From Blastobasis lacticolella (taxonomy: Eukaryota; Arthropoda; Insecta; Lepidoptera; Blastobasidae), in assembly GCA_905147135.1 (NCBI GenBank), contig LR990044.1, forward strand, positions 16,124,122 to 16,188,121: DNA of 64,000 nt, given 5' to 3'. Under the pieces are notes generated by a model, which searched no databases, was not told the origin of the DNA, and was given only the letters and a program-made list of their open reading frames with translations. The translations under genes were made by a program, and so were the position numbers. Shown one piece after another: positions 47,366 through 58,959 of the stretch (within the stretch, counting starts at the first letter, position 1; each line of letters starts with the position of its first letter).

Positions 47366-48007
47366 TAGTGGTTCAGTGGTCTGCCATGCAAGAGGTCCCG
47401 GTTTCGATTCCCGGCCGGCAGGATTTTAAATGATGAATTTTAACTTCTGTAACGGGTCTGGGTGTTCTATATATAATAAGTATATGTATTTAAAAGTATT
47501 TTTGTCACTATAATCTAAAAAAAATTAAAATAGGACCACGATCAATATTTATTTAAAAATATATCTGTCTGTATTGACTGACAGTAGTAAGAATTGTACA
47601 ATGTGGTATAGCAATAATCTATGGACAATCTGTCCTTGTCAGTCCATCTTGTAAACATTCAGTTATTTGGTCACTATTAGCATGATCTTTTCTCTAAAAT
47701 ATTAATCTCGCTGAAAATTATCTTTCGCACTTCCTTTTAAATTGTTTTGCCTTTTGTTTTAATAATATTTTTCATTACTCACGAAAATAAACAATTTTTT
47801 TGTTATGACTTTTATGAATGACGTTCTATGACGTTTAAAAAACTTGGCATAAGTTGCCATACGGAGATTTTTATTTTATTTTTTCAAAAAGCGATTCGGT
47901 CTTAACGTGGTCTTATTATATCACTATTTTCTAACACCTATAATACAAACTTTGCTTAGTTTGGGGCTAGATGGCGTTGTGTGAATTTATTCACAACAAT
48001 TTATTTT
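47366..48007 (+). mobile_element. SINE-A copy split by an element C insertion
   Basis: The SINE head (TTAGTGGTTCAGTGGTC, GGTTTCGATTCCCGGCCGG) runs to about 47507, and its second half (AATACAAACTTTGCTTAG, TAGATGGCGTTGTGTG) resumes at about 47925. Confidence 0.8.
47508..47924 (+). mobile_element. Element C, uninterrupted copy
   Basis: About 417 bp with imperfect inverted ends (GTCACTATAAT and, reversed, GTGATATAATAAGACCACG). It serves as the empty-site reference for elements A and B: GTTGCCATACGGAG is the undisturbed A target. Target duplication at its own ends is unclear (TATTTT on both sides). Confidence 0.72.
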
Positions 48008-48261
48008 ATACGTCTTAAGAAAAGTTTGCTTTTAGTATTTGAGCAACTAAAAATAACTGAGAACGGTGAAATAAGATAAGGTGAAGGAAGAGATACTTGA
48101 GAGATACGTATATATCTTCAATATGATTTCCTACCTACACGATTTCAAGGCATTAATCTGAGACTGTTCGGTTTTCAGGGTTTCTATTGCTCTACGAGTA
48201 TTTATCACTGATCTGTGAAAACACCTATGACGGCACGGTTTCCAGGGTAACCGTCATATAA

Positions 48262-48370
48262 TAATAATAATAATAATAAATATTCGTGGACAAATTCACA
48301 CAGCGCCATCTAGCCCCAAACTAAGCAAAGCTTGTGCTATGGGTGCTGGATAACTGATATACTACTTAAA
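48262..48370 (-). mobile_element. SINE-A 3' half, inverted
   Basis: AATTCACACAGCGCCATCTA then GCAAAGCTTGTGCTATGGGT; head missing. Confidence 0.78.
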
Positions 48371-48861
48371 CGATATATAACGGCCATTTCCTGACGTCAT
48401 TGAAACTGTATACGGAGATGAAATTCAAAATCGAAAGTGTAAAAGTGTGGCCACTGGCCACTATAAGAAATAAACCCTAGAGGTGGATTATTATAAGGGG
48501 TAAATAATAGAAATATTAATAAAAAATAAAAGACATTCAAAATGAAATCGTGTTTATATATAAAAAAACACTATTTTAAATAATCCACCTCTTGCATGGG
48601 TTTACTTTTTTATACAAGCAATTTGTGTACACGTTCGATCTTGAATTTCATCTTCGAGTTTACAAATATAGTGCTCAAGTCCAACAGTGTACCACTAAGG
48701 CTTGTTGATTATAATCCTTACCGTCTGTCTGGAAGTTATCCAGATTAATACCTATATAGATAGGCATTATTTTGGGAACGAACTCGCTGGTAGCACAATA
48801 TTATTTATGATAATTTATAAACAATATAAAGTCCGAAAGAAAGACGCATGGTGTTATTTTA

Positions 48862-49923
48862 TGCAAACTCGAGGAAGTCGGTGTGCACGGTGACCTCCTT
48901 CGGTGGTTCGAGTCATATCTTCGGAATAGGAGTCAGTCTGTCAGGGTTGGGTGCTATCAATCACGTTTCGCACCCATTCCTTCAGGGGTTCCCCAGGGGT
49001 CCCATTTGGGGCCGCTGTTGTTTAATATCTGCCTCTATGACTATGCTTCCTGTTTCCATAATGCACGTCACCTATTGTATGCGGACGACACAAAAATTTT
49101 TATGCCCATAAAATGCCCAGCCGATTACCTGAAATTGCAAAAAGATCTCGACAGAGTATCGGCATATTGTGCACGGAATAGCCTAGATCTCAATGTAAAG
49201 AAGTGCACAACCATTACTTTTACAAGGAAGAGAAACCCAGTATGTGCGACGTACAGGCTCAACGACGCAACAATCGTACGCACTGATCAAGTTAGGGACC
49301 TGGGAGTCATCTTAGATTCTAAACTGACATTCTGTGCTCACTACGAATCTATTGTTGCCAAAGCGATCAAGATGCTAGGATTCGTTTTCAGGACGGTAAA
49401 GCCCCTGAGGTCTATTTCAGCTTTTAAAACCTTATATTATGCTTATGTTCGTAGTGTTTTAGAATACGCGTCGCCTTCATGGTCCCCGGTCTACGCTGTC
49501 CACCGCGCTAGACTAGAATCGGTACAAAAACATTTTATAAAAAATCTCAACTATTTTTCTGGCACGGTACCTTCTGGTTATGCGACTGGTCTGATCACCC
49601 ACAAGATAATGTCATTGGAGGACAGACGCTTTGTAGCCGACATGAAGCTTTTGTATGACATCATACACAGCGGAGTAGATACTCCGCAGTTATTATCCCG
49701 AGTGTTACTATGCGCGGGTTCGCCGCGCGCGCGCCGCGGTGGTCGCTGGCCTCGGCTACTTGACCACCGCCGCGCGCGCAGCGGCTACGCCCTAGGCTCT
49801 CCGGTCAACAGAGCTATAGACGAGTATGAAAAGTGTCTCACCGACAGTGCTGACGTTTTCCACCTCAACCGAGCACAATTTATAAAAAAGGTTATCCAGT
49901 ACCTCCAATCGCGTGAAGGATAA
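48862..49923 (+). CDS. Jockey/CR1-like reverse transcriptase, 5'-truncated
   Basis: An open frame of about 350 codons. Homology begins at KLEEVGVHGDLLRWFESYL (48862), with no genuine start codon. Then come SGVPQGSHLGPLLFN and the catalytic YADD (in HLLYADDTKIF), followed by LDLNVKKCTTITF, VRDLGVILDSKLTF, YYAYVRSVLEYASPSWSP and a C-terminus KKVIQYLQSREG-stop. The polymerase motifs from GVPQG onward are intact; the N-terminal polymerase, endonuclease and ORF1 are absent. The insert RARRGGRWPRLLDHRRARSG is CpG-rich and looks like local repeat expansion. It is a dead-on-arrival copy of a recently active element. Confidence 0.88.
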   Translation, partial: CKLEEVGVHGDLLRWFESYLRNRSQSVRVGCYQSRFAPIPSGVPQGSHLGPLLFNICLYDYASCFHNARHLLYADDTKIFMPIKCPADYLKLQKDLDRVSAYCARNSLDLNVKKCTTITFTRKRNPVCATYRLNDATIVRTDQVRDLGVILDSKLTFCAHYESIVAKAIKMLGFVFRTVKPLRSISAFKTLYYAYVRSVLEYASPSWSPVYAVHRARLESVQKHFIKNLNYFSGTVPSGYATGLITHKIMSLEDRRFVADMKLLYDIIHSGVDTPQLLSRVLLCAGSPRARRGGRWPRLLDHRRARSGYALGSPVNRAIDEYEKCLTDSADVFHLNRAQFIKKVIQYLQSREG

Positions 49924-50231
49924 CACTATCATACATACATAAACAAACACAAACACACACACACACACACACCCACACATACACCCACTTACACACAGAG
50001 AAATCTTTCTCTTATCTCATACTTTTATTGAAGGAAAGAGAAGTTTGTTTTATATTATTATTATTATTAATTTTGTCTTTTTGTATTTTATATGGCGTTG
50101 TGGCTATATTAATTACCAAAATTATAAATTGCAGTTTTGTAATTGGCATTTCAACATAATAATGTAACTGTTTTAAAAATAATGCATATGCTGTAAAACT
50201 GTGAAATAAATGAATAAATAAATAAATAAAT
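49924..50231 (+). repeat. 3' UTR and tail of the reverse transcriptase element
   Basis: Contains a CA microsatellite (49945-49975), TATTATTATTATTA and the conserved TTGCAGTTTTGTAATTGGCA, ending in (AATAAATG)n. Confidence 0.8.
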
Positions 50232-50454
50232 GATATTTCCTTCTTCTTACAGAGATTAGATTACGTAATGTTTTAAACTATCGCGCTTTATTATCAGACA
50301 TTAACCGTAACGTAAGTAATCCCTAAAATATATTTGCCTTTTAAAATTTGATATTAGATTATAAGAAAACTGTTTTGTAATAAGTATGCTGTTAAGGATA
50401 AAAGTCCCAGTATAACGAAAACTACAAAAGTTCAGTTACACTCAATCCGAATAA

Positions 50455-50620
50455 TATTAATAATAAATATGCTTGGACAAATTCACACAGCGCCATCTAG
50501 CCCCAAAGTAAGCAAAGCTTGTGTTATGAGTGTTAGAAAACTGATAAACTTCATAATGTATACGTTTTTTTAAATACTTACTTATTATACACACACACAC
50601 ACCCAGACCCGTAACAAAAA
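50455..50620 (-). mobile_element. SINE-A 3' half, inverted
   Basis: ACACAGCGCCATCTAGCCCC and AGCAAAGCTTGTGTTATGAG, then ACCCAGACCCGTAAC at the far end. Confidence 0.78.
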
Positions 50621-51348
50621 TGATGAAGAAAATGATATCGTATTTTACACGAATGCCATCAAAATCACCTATAGATACATTTACGAACGAAATATACCTC
50701 GAAGTAGTTCCAGCGAAACAATAGTTTGCTTTACGCAGAAATTAATTAATACGAAACTATCCCAAGTACATCAACACAGAACAGTGGACTAGAGATTATC
50801 ATAATAGAGACTCTATTGTACTTACTTATCCTCTATAGATATAATAAAGAGAATAGTATTGTATCTGTTCGAGAACCCATTCGAACAATGAAAGGCCACT
50901 TTGATCCATTAACGGGAATGGAGTCGGAAAGCATGTTTTCCAGATTAACTCGTCAAAAATTCAACAGATCGCGTGCGTTTGACAAAAAGCCTGCTTAAAC
51001 GACCGGTCAATTTCAGGCGAAAACAAATTGTCGTTTCGCGGAAAGCTTGCAATATTAACGTGACCGTGTTGAAAATAAAATCGTGCAATCAAATCCATTT
51101 ACTTTAGTACTTTTAGAAGAGAAAGGCTGCTAAAATATCGATGTAGGTGTATGTTATTTTCAAATTTCGGCGATAAGACAAGCGAGGTAGACTGTCTGCA
51201 GTCTACCTGATAGAAAGTGGTAACTGAACTGTATCCCATAACAACTTCGATTCATGCACTTTTAATAGTCAGATTTCATGAAACAAAAATGAAGAGCCGC
51301 AGATGCGTTGTCACTGTAAGGACTAATTACATGTGCCATGCAATCATC

Positions 51349-51531
51349 TAAATCAGAAGCAAAAAGTGTGAGAGCAAATAAAAGTGGAATGCATGACTTA
51401 TACAATAAAGTCCATTTTTGTATCACGCCTTTTATAACGCGGAACAGAATATACAAAAGTGACACAAAACTTTACTTTACTACAGTAATACATTCCACTT
51501 TGATTCGCTCTCACGCGTTTTGCTTCTGAAT
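51349..51531. mobile_element. MITE-like family F with inverted ends
   Basis: Left end TCAGAAGCAAAAAGTGTGAG and right end CTCTCACGCGTTTTGCTTCTGA form terminal inverted repeats. Inner inverted pair AAAGTGGAATG / CATTCCACTTT. Non-coding. Confidence 0.78.
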
Positions 51532-51959
51532 TTCGTCGACTGAATTTAGCCAGGTGTAATAAACGCATAAGCTGGTATACCTAATGTGCGTGTTTACTGC
51601 AACCTTTTCCATTACATTGTAACATTGCAATGCAAGCAGTATTGCTTGGCAGCAGCAATAGATAGAGCGATGGTACTCATCCAGGCGGACTTTATAGGCC
51701 TATCACATCCCTACCACAAGTATTAGATGTCATCGCTATTCCGGTATATCCCGGTTTCTGCCAGGGTTCGCTTTCCTATTTTTTCTTCTCCACTTCGCGT
51801 GGTCGTCGGCATCCTCGCGTTGTAGGCCGTTGGTCCTTGTATCCAACTCAGCTATGTTAATCGATGACTTCTTAGGCCACCCTCGTGACCTCTTTCCTGA
51901 TACGCAGGTTCAAGCTATTTCTCTCGGAACACCACCATCATCATGTAATTATTACGAAA

Positions 51960-52252
51960 TAGTACATAGATATCTTCCAAATCCAAGGCCGTGTGGTGAC
52001 CGGCAGAGTAGAATAGCACCAACCCCTTACGCTCATGGGTGTCGTACACGGCGACTAATGTTTTCGAAGCAAAAGATCAAAAGTCTACGTAGTCTGAAAA
52101 ATGGGCAGCAGCATTTTCCATTGTTATATTTAAACACTGCGATCTCCAACCCGCCTGCCAAGCGTGGAGATTATGGCAATAACCTCCCCTTTCGTGGGAG
52201 AGGCCCTAAGTCCTGCAGTGGACTGTTACGGGCTGTGGTGATGATGATGATC
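51960..52252 (+). mobile_element. SINE-like family E, full copy
   Basis: Same element as 7700-7964 in the other orientation, ending GTTACGGGCTGTGGTGATGATGATGAT, the RTE-type tail. The overlapping 164-codon frame (51830-52324) is a by-product. Confidence 0.78.
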
Positions 52253-52790
52253 TTCCAAATCTACTCAAATACTAGCTATAATATTGAACTGATTTTCTAC
52301 TACCTAAAGAAAAACTACAGATAAAGAAAACCGCATCGAAATCGGTATACACTTTCGGAAGCTACGATTTCGACACAGGCAGATGTCGGAAACCACTTGA
52401 CCCTACATACCAAAACCTACAAATATATCTTAAACTACTGAACAGATTTTAGCGGAACAACCCATACTATCTTAATAAAACTGACGTTTAAATAAATAAT
52501 GCATCGAAACTGATCTATCCGTTCGCTGCGATGCCACAGACCAAACTTATAACTTGGATAACGATGATCCTAGCCTTATCCGGTTGCCTTATACGAGTAT
52601 ATACGCGAAAGCGAAACGTGCCGATACAAACTTAACAATAATTATTAAAATTATTTCACAATAACACACTTCATTATTTTCATTCATCATAAAAGTGATG
52701 CGATGTATAAAAAATTACGTAAGTTAATTCACCCGATCACCATCAAACTTTCAATCACATATTATGTAGGATTATGCATGAAGTACTCAC

Positions 52791-52862
52791 ATTGTTTTTC
52801 AGCGTGTCTGAAATCCGAGCGCACCGCGAACCGCACTCTCGCGCACTACCAACGGCGACTGC
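52791..52862 (-). promoter_or_regulatory. Candidate promoter and non-coding first exon of the Rh gene
   Basis: On the minus strand a TATA-like CTATATTA lies at about 52886-52893. A GCAGTC initiator-like start follows about 30 bases downstream near 52862, then a strikingly CpG-rich leader ending ACAAT|GTGAGT (donor 52785-52790). The donor could splice to the acceptor at 45075-45080 just before the Rh start codon. This is inference from sequence signals only; another gene's promoter is possible. Confidence 0.4.
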
Positions 52863-53064
52863 GACACCAGCGTTTGCATCCAACTAATATAGTGTCGCGG
52901 ACAAATTGACAGGACAGGAGTAATGCTAAACGACTAATCATTTGCGTGGTGTTGGGATAGGATGTTGAGGTCTTTTTTTGTTCGTTTTGTGTGTGTTTGG
53001 GTTTGATTAGATTCATAAATTGATTCATTCGTTCACGCACACACACACAAACACACACATCCAG

Positions 53065-54440
53065 TAATAATCTATGACTAAATTAATAAATAAAAAATAT
53101 TAGCTGTATCTTTTTTTCAGTCAATAACACAGGCTAACCTAGTTTGGCCTCCTGTCTCCCAATCAACTATTTGATATTATAGATGTCTTCGTAAACTTTA
53201 TTGGGTAAAAAAACAAATAGAAAAATTAATATCTGTAAATAAAATAAAATATATACTGTCTCGTGGCCCTATACAATTTAATCAGTCTCCGGGTCCCCAG
53301 CGGAAGACCTTGGTCACACTCGCTTCGCCAATGGTATTAAAGGCACACCTAAAGAACGACTAGCCTCAAAGAACGAAACGGTCACCCACCCAGTTCCTCG
53401 ACTTTGCTAGTATTGGTTAAACTTGGTAACTCGCAAGCACGCTGTGTTCGATTAAGTATTCGTAATGTGTGCACTCGTGATCCATAAAACATGAGATGAT
53501 ATATAAACAGGATTATCATAACATCAAAAGGTAAGTTAAACTATCTCAGTACCCAAAGAAGTTTCTAAAATAATCTAGTCTAGACGCTGAAACAACTTAG
53601 TAAAAAATCAACAGCTTTCTTTGGCTCAATCTCTACTCAACGATGCGTGTTTGTTTAAAATATACGCAATAATAATACGCAAAATTTTAAATATTAATGT
53701 TTTTTAAATAAATATTACATATGTTTTTACTAAGAAACAATCTGTCTCTTCTCTTGTAACTTTGATTAAAGCACGAGACGATATTGTGCCTAGAATTTTA
53801 ATAGAGGCACGCTATTAGCGTTATTCATTAATTCATTCATTAATTCATTCATTAATTCATTCTATTATACTACGCTCATAAAGAAAATTTGCAATATGCC
53901 TGCAACACTGCGCTCTTTTCTATTAATATGACATGATAGAGACAAACAGTTGTTAGAGGTAAGGTACAGAATAGAAAAATGAAGTCAAACAACTTTGTAC
54001 CAAAAACAATGAAAAACTGGTGTTTAATGTTTGATTCCAATAATTAAAGAACCGTTGTTATTCGTTACTCTTAACAAAAAGTACTGAACAGATTTCGATG
54101 AAACTTTACAGTGTAAAAGAAAATATGCAAAATAAATAAATATCAATATATTTATATGAAAGTGTTTAATAAAATATTTCAAATAAACATTTAAACTTAC
54201 CTGGTTTACAAGTCGCTGTTACACTGTTCTGTTACGATTACTTGTGCTGAATAGAGTTGCTGTCTCTATTTACTACTCTACCAATCCTTCATTCTTATTT
54301 TTTTATGGGAGCCAGATGCGTTATTTTTTATGGTTACAGTGTTTGGTGCTTTTACTTTGAAGACCCACACGTTGAAAAGCGCACCTGACGGTCACGGTTA
54401 CCAGCTAAGGGGCTTTTCAGTCGGTAAATTCAGTCGTCTG
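53065..54440. other. No gene recognised; microsatellites
   Basis: A (ATTCATTA)n microsatellite occupies about 53822-53868. A CA tract lies just before at 53036-53058. The rest is unassigned. Confidence 0.5.
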
Positions 54441-54446
54441 AATTGA

Positions 54447-54622
54447 GAAGCAACTAACATGAGAGCAAGATCAATGTGGAATGTATTGCTTATAAAACAA
54501 GGTCCACTTTTGTATGTATAATTGTTAAGAGTCGCTCCGCTTTCTAAAAGGCGTGATACAAAAATGAACCTTAATCTTTAAACAATACATTTCACTTTGA
54601 CTTATTCTCACGCCTTTTGCTA
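54447..54622. mobile_element. MITE-like family F, degraded copy
   Basis: GAGAAGCAACTAACATGAGA left, CTTATTCTCACGCCTTTTGC right, GGCGTGATACAAAAATGAAC in the middle. Confidence 0.7.
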
Positions 54623-54984
54623 CTGCGCATAAAAAGGTATTGTTCTCTGAACTCCTGATAAGTTGACCATGGGCTCTCAGGATCATAGAACTCCAACAGG
54701 CGAACCTTGAGAGTTGCGTCAAATTATAGCATGATCATAATCAGCCCATATTAGTTCACTGCTAGACCTTCCCCAATGAGCGCCAATGTATCCTGTCCTC
54801 AGCTTAATGGATCCAGTGCCAAAACTGCAGCCTTTCGCAAATCGTTACTTCATCTACAACGCTTGTCGAGTCGCGGTCTTCACTGAAGAACTCGTTTACC
54901 CCAGTCGGTTCTTCAGCATAGGTATACCTATGGCTTGCCCACTGCCACTTCAGCTATATCGGTACCTTTTGTTCATGTAGGTAT

Positions 54985-55260
54985 GTAACCTACATACATG
55001 ACGAGAAGAAAGGCGGACATCGGGCCTTCGCGCGCGAGACACAACCGGGATTTAACGCCAAGATGACTTTTTATGTCGGAATGTAAACTCTTTATTGCTT
55101 AATAAATACAGGAGTAGGAGGACCGCCTGCGAGTGTCTTCCCAAATTATTATATACTAGACACCTTCAAGGCTAGAGTCATTAGGCTGTTCCAAGATAAA
55201 AAAAGCTCCATCATCGGCCGGCTGCGGCATCTGCGGTCAAATGCCTGGCTAGTCTAAAAA
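54985..55260 (+). repeat. SINE tail fragment and CR1-like 3' end
   Basis: AAGGCGGACATCGGGCCTTC to ACGCCAAGATGAC is a SINE-B-type tail. It is followed at 55120 by CCGCCTGCGAGTGTCTTCCC and GCGGTCAAATGCCTGGCTAG, matching 17310-17450. Confidence 0.65.
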
Positions 55261-55264
55261 TAAA

Positions 55265-56870
55265 AAAGTAACAAAAGTATCATATTTCATAGCAAAGGCA
55301 AGCTTATCCATCCATGTCGTCATCATGAAGACCCCATCTGAAACATGTGAAAAACAAAACTTTTTTAAATAATTTATTGCTGTACCGCGTACCGCACGAC
55401 CGTATAAGTTTAAATAAAAATTAATGGATCAAACTATACATGACCGGATATCAAACCAATTGGAAATTTGATAGATAGTCCAGGCGGATATAACAGTTGG
55501 AGGTGTCCCATTTTTTACAGTATACAAGTTTGCGAGAACGTCTTAGAGACGAGATTGGTAACCAATATCATTTAAAACTTCATCCATGTGAAATCCATCT
55601 ATCACTTGAAATTTAATTTAGAAGGGTAAAAAATAGTGAATTTTTTGAGCAAATATGTTTTTGTATCGGCTGTGATAAATATATTTATTTACGCGAATTT
55701 CCAAAGTTCGCAATTTTGCCTAACTTCGAAAATTAGCAAGCTTGCGTACTGTAAAAAATCGTCACCTCTAACTGTCACATCCGCCCGGTCTAAGAACTCA
55801 GTGACAACCCACTGAACCAGACGCTAAACGTAAAACAAGTAAAGAAGGGTCAAAGGGGTGTGTTTCGTTACGCCCAACGCATGAGGAAAATAGTAATATG
55901 AATAAATGGAAGCCATGTCTTTATTTTTATAGCGCAACCGTCATAAAATGCCCCCATAAAAGTCCCTCGCTCCCGAAATTATCATGTATTAAACACCGGA
56001 AATATCTACGTCAGTTTAATTGACTAACCTTACCTTTTGGCAAAATTATGTGTCACAATGAAATAAAACACGTCTTTGTTTCGTTAATTAATTGCAAATA
56101 ACAAGACATTTTTTTAAATATTTTAAGATACAACGAAAAACGACTAGTTGTTACTTCGGCGTAAAATTTGTTCCCGCTACAAGTTAATGAAATTTGGTAT
56201 GAGATACAACTCTGTAAAATTTCAACACAATCTGATCAGTTATGCGTGAAAGAGTCTCGAATTTTAAAACTCACTTTCACATTATTAATATTAGCAGTGA
56301 GTATCTAGTAATTTTCCAACATTTTTACAAAAGGATGTCCACTGTGTATAGACCCACTTCCATTCTCATTATAGTATCACTATTGTAGTAGACTGTAGTA
56401 GTAGAAGTATAGAAGTACTAAATTTAAGACAGTTGTACTATAGATTGTAGAAAAACAATATAGTACGAAAAGTACTATATTTTGATCGATAAACTGTCGA
56501 ACTTTTTTATATTAAATTGTAACAGGAACGCATCCCCAGCGTAGCATGGAGAGTTTCAGAAGGAAACATTCATCGTCACGCCTTGTTCCTGTAGGGGTAG
56601 GAAGAAACCACATTGTTACACTTGTTGGTCGAAGCCAAAAGCTACAAAAATATGTATGGAAAAATGTATACGTACCTAATAAAATAAATAAGTAAATGTT
56701 TACTATATTTTTACCTAAATTTCCTAAAAGTACTATATATTTTTGTTAAAAAGAATACTACATTTTCCAAAAAAAAGATGGCAACCCTAATTCCGCCTCT
56801 GCCACATCAGCTCCCAAACTGGCCACTCAATCACATCGAGCCGACACAGGTATAAAAGAAGATATACCAC
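55265..56870. other. No gene recognised
   Basis: Unassigned AT-rich sequence. Confidence 0.45.
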
Positions 56871-56871
56871 T

Positions 56872-57378
56872 TTGATCCCATTCAGACGTACAGGATTTCT
56901 GCACGATTTGTCAAAAGTTTATGCAATTTTCGTTTCTATACTAATGACAGAAAGCCTATTTTATTATTTGTATACAACCGCGCAGCGCCCATGTCGCACC
57001 CGCACAGTCGTCGTGCCCCACCCGCTTAGTCACCGGGTCGTGTGCGCACCAATACTGTACGTTTTTAGGGCTTCGAGTCGCGTAGCTAAATCTTACAGCA
57101 GCTGTTAATTGCATCAGATTACCAAACTCGCGTAAAACTGCCATTGAGTTGTGATTGCGATCCGATTACAATTAAATCGACCATTAGTAACAGTAGCAGA
57201 TTACCAAAAACGTATCAAACTGCCCATGAGCTTTGCAATCCAATTACAATTCGATCCCTTCATTAGTGAATCAGCGGACTCAAGGCCCTATCCGGATGCT
57301 ACGCGGTGACTGCGGACACGACGCGTACGCATTTTTTATCCGGTTTGTAAGCAGCGTCGTATAAACGGGCCCTTAGAC
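56872..57378 (-). repeat. Repeat family G, copy 2, with internal duplication
   Basis: The reverse complement aligns with 22443-22760 at both ends. The middle (about 57066-57290) is extra and contains an ~85-bp tandem duplication (CAGATTACCAAACTCG and CAGATTACCAAAAACG). Confidence 0.65.
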
Positions 57379-57399
57379 TGTCTCTCTGTTATAGCTAGT

Positions 57400-57600
57400 C
57401 TGTGTGCCGTGTCACTGCAGGGGACCCCACTTATCGTCTCGTTAGCGTATCGAGCGAACGGCGCCCTTGCCACAGTCTGTTACGATTGTAGTTCGAGTCG
57501 CGAAAACGATTGATTACATCCGCGAAATGTGTGGGGTAGCCAGCTTTTTGGATGTGTGGATCTTGAGTGTGGTAACTTCGAGTTGCAAGTGAATAAAAAT
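57400..57600. promoter_or_regulatory. CpG-rich segment, possible promoter or first exon
   Basis: Locally GC/CpG-rich (GTATCGAGCGAACGGCGCCC, GAGTCGCGAAAACG) in AT-rich surroundings and not seen elsewhere in the window. There is no open frame. The strand and the gene it might serve are unknown. Confidence 0.25.
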
Positions 57601-57604
57601 AAAC

Positions 57605-58660
57605 GTGTTAAGGGAATGTTATAAGAGCAGCTTGCACATAATTCTTAAACTACTTTCAGTAGATACGACAAAAATCTCATTAAAAAAAAGGGAAACGTCA
57701 TTCTTGAACGTGTTTAAAATTTTGTGCATAGAAAATTTTTTTGTTCTAAATTTACTATTTTGGGAATCAAGATTGTGCTACTTCGTATTTTATTAATTAG
57801 GTATAAGAATGCAACATTTTCAGAATTCATTTTAATTTGGAAATATTCGGTATGGTTTGGGAAGAGATTTTACGAAGTGTGTAATGGATTATAATTTGAT
57901 AATGTAAGGAAATAATGGTCCGGTATTGCCCCTCGAAACTGTTATCATACAATTTTTAACAACGAAGGCTACAGTCCTATTATTTATTTTTTATTTGACA
58001 CAACAAAGGTTGTGGGTATAAATTCTAAATCATCATCATTAGACACAAGAGAAATATTTACTTAACAATCATCCCTGCAGTGTTCGTACGTTGCCTGCAT
58101 TTAAATAGATTCCTGGACCATCAGTCTCATCTCATGATAAATAGGCAAATTGTAAAATCCGTCTATCCGTTTGGGAGCTACAATACCACAGACACATGTG
58201 AAACTTAAAACATCCTCTCTTTTTCGTTTGATAAGGTATTCTTCTCTGGCTATCTAGTTCAGCTATAGTGTGTGTGAGTGAGCTTACAGTTCCCGCTATC
58301 GAACAGTTTGAAGTTTTACTTTGGTTCCTACTTCTTTTTTTTATTACGAGTAACGAAAGCATTAGTAAGTAAGTACATTACTTACTAATGCCTCAGGTTC
58401 CTACCTTATCTATGTCAAAACGGAATGTCCATTAGGTTTGATAATGCTTAAAGTTTAGAAGTAGATTGGGCGGTGCTCTAGGCATCGTCTAAACAGACAG
58501 TTGCGTTCTGTTTCCCGCAGCTGTCAAAAGGCAACTCAATCGACAGTTTGCCAATATCACAACACACGCGAATCCATAGATAAATCTCGCCTAGAGGTAG
58601 AGGTTTGGTAAAATAGCCCTATTGGTTAAGGCAGTAAAATAATCATATTGACATTTATAT
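57605..58660. other. No gene recognised
   Basis: AT-rich; a short palindrome AGTAAGTAAGTACATTACTT lies near 58365. Confidence 0.45.
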
Positions 58661-58667
58661 TCAGGTT

Positions 58668-58955
58668 ATACCATGGTTCAGGATTTGGCAGATCAGGTAA
58701 TTGCAGTGAAGCAACTGCTTGCTGACCTCCGTGACCCTTCTACCAGAGGAACCTGACCAGATTGGATCATGGTTACACATTCAGTCGCTTGAATGTGCAA
58801 GTTTCATCACGATATTTTCCTCACCTAAAAGCATCGGTTAGTATTCATGTCAGAAATGAGCCATTGGTACATGGCCGCGGTGAGAATCAAACTCGGTACC
58901 TCTCGCTTACGAGCCGGATACCGTAACCACTCCACCACCGACGCTCCCAATTGGC
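58668..58955 (-). mobile_element. SINE-B, full-length copy, inverted
   Basis: Ends at 58955 with the complement of the tRNA-like head (GTAACCACTCCACCACCGAC). The body GGATCATGGTTACACATTCA is shared with other copies. Confidence 0.8.
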
Positions 58956-58959
58956 CAAG

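Noticed and set aside
49945..49978. CA-rich tract as a CRISPR-like or regulatory array
   Set aside because: A simple microsatellite in the retrotransposon 3' UTR; no spacers.
51830..52324. 164-codon open frame
   Set aside because: It overlaps the SINE-like family E element and its GATGAT tail; the reading frame is not conserved in the 7.7 kb copy.
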